In this document: one piece after another, positions 63,334 to 64,000 of the stretch
Layout: the number at the start of each line of letters is the position of its first letter
How positions within the stretch are numbered: position 1 is the stretch's first letter
Origin: Bifidobacterium sp. N4G05
GTDB taxonomy: Bacteria; Actinomycetota; Actinomycetes; Actinomycetales; Bifidobacteriaceae
Assembly: GCF_002742445.1 (NCBI RefSeq)
Contig: NZ_NJNQ01000004.1
Coordinates: forward strand, 232,345 to 296,344
Reading direction: 5' to 3'
Length of the DNA: 64,000 bases
Translations under genes and position numbers: made by a program
Notes under the pieces: generated by a model
Seen by the model: only the letters and a program-made list of their open reading frames with translations
What the model was told of the DNA's origin: nothing
Databases searched by the model: none

Positions 63334-64000
63334 TCATTCCTTGACCGCGCCCGCGGAGAGGCCGGACTGCCAGTACTTCTGCAGGCACAGGAACGCGATG
63401 ACCAGCGGGACGATCGTGATCAACGAGCCCGTGATCACCAGATTCTGGATCGCCTGACCGCCAGCGGTGCTCGCCTGGTCCTTCCACTGGTTCAGGCCGA
63501 TTGTCAACGGATACCAGTTCGAATTTTTCAGCATGATCAACGGCAGGAAGTAGTTGTTCCACGTCGCCACGATCGTGAACAGGGCCGTCGTAACGATGCC
63601 CGGAGCCAACAGCGGCAGGGACACCTGGAAGAACGTGCGGAGCTCCGAAGCTCCATCAACTCGCGCGGCTTCAAGCAATTCCGTCGGAACCGCCTGCTCG
63701 GAGAAGATCCACATCAGATACAAGCCAAACGGGCTGATCAACGATGGAATGATCATGGCCCACGGCGTGTTCGTCAGGCTGAGCTTGGCGAACAGCAGGA
63801 ACTGCGGGACCGCCAACGCGATGCCCGGCACGCTGATCGCGCCGATGATGACCGCGAACACGGCCTTGCGGCCCGGGAAACGGAACTTCGCCAGCGCGTA
63901 GCCGCCCATGATGGCCAGCAGTGTCGCGCCGCCCGCGCCCACGACCACGTACAGGAGCGTGTTGAGCAGCCAGCGCCCGAAGATGCCGTCCTGGTAGGTG
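63334..64000 (-). CDS. MalG-type carbohydrate ABC transporter permease (5' end outside window)
   Basis: The open frame continues past the last base, so the N-terminus is missing; about 222 residues are visible. FGRWLLNTLLYVVVGAGG and the EAA loop (PTELLEAARVDGASELRTFFQVSLP) are typical of the MalG-like inner-membrane subunit of CUT1 importers, with about five visible helices. It is upstream of and co-directional with GH42, and a MalF-type partner is expected just outside the window. It may use either sugar-binding lipoprotein described above. Confidence 0.93.
   Translation of the reverse strand, partial: TYQDGIFGRWLLNTLLYVVVGAGGATLLAIMGGYALAKFRFPGRKAVFAVIIGAISVPGIALAVPQFLLFAKLSLTNTPWAMIIPSLISPFGLYLMWIFSEQAVPTELLEAARVDGASELRTFFQVSLPLLAPGIVTTALFTIVATWNNYFLPLIMLKNSNWYPLTIGLNQWKDQASTAGGQAIQNLVITGSLITIVPLVIAFLCLQKYWQSGLSAGAVKE

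Overview
The window is a stretch of high-GC Gram-positive chromosome that looks like Bifidobacterium. The support is a monomeric PurL of the large single-chain type, the purF-purM-purD and purE-purK arrangement, LuxS, a MetNIQ importer, paired GH42/GH51 glycosidases next to sugar ABC transporter genes, lipoprotein binding proteins with short GAGGGG-type ribosome binding sites, and a TCGAAC-N4-GTTCGA type SOS box. The species cannot be fixed by eye; the B. adolescentis/catenulatum side of the genus is a guess. No CRISPR array, intact insertion sequence, prophage or rRNA operon was seen.

Layout. 1-9.3 kb: purine synthesis (purL cut by the window edge, purF, purM, purD), interrupted on the other strand by a Y-family DNA polymerase plus a small YolD-like gene behind a textbook LexA box. 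9.4-15 kb: LTA-synthase-type sulfatase, Fur-family regulator, purK-purE and an MDR-type oxidoreductase. 15.1-17 kb: a DXS/transketolase-like enzyme. 17.1-20.5 kb: a MacB-like ABC system whose middle gene is a membrane-anchored CARDB-type protein. 20.5-23.2 kb: SPFH protein, glutaredoxin-like protein and a chimeric gene graveyard in which a trans-sulfuration enzyme has been fused to the tail of a peptide-ABC ATPase by deletion. 23.2-28.3 kb: aminotransferase, MetI, MetN, MetQ and a PanE-like reductase in one apparent operon. 28.5-31.7 kb: a polar amino acid ABC importer. 31.9-35.4 kb: acetyltransferase, tRNA-Val(GAC), tRNA-Val(CAC), tRNA-Gly(GCC), a TetM/W-like ribosomal-protection GTPase and tRNA-Arg(TCT). 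35.5-42.4 kb: anion transporter, dnaG, alr and an APC amino acid permease. 42.5-48.3 kb: acetyltransferase, luxS, recQ, a second small ABC remnant, then metB-like and CBS-like sulfur genes. 48.7-53.9 kb: a five-gene oligopeptide/nickel-type ABC importer. 54-56.2 kb: coaBC and coaX. 56.3-64 kb: two paralogous sugar-binding lipoproteins, a GH51 arabinofuranosidase, a GH42 beta-galactosidase and a MalG-type permease cut by the window edge.

How the genes fit together. Purine synthesis is nearly complete here (PurF, D, L, M, K, E). Sulfur amino acid metabolism recurs: Met import, LuxS (activated methyl cycle), CBS plus gamma-lyase/synthase, and a dead paralogue of the latter. The sugar end looks like a locus for plant arabino(galacto)-oligosaccharides. 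Most of the window is ordinary core genome. The least explained parts are the CARDB/MacB trio, the import-transaminate-reduce operon around MetNIQ, a cluster of GCAAAAC palindromes in front of the anion transporter, and an inverted-repeat block between tRNA-Gly and the ribosomal-protection GTPase.
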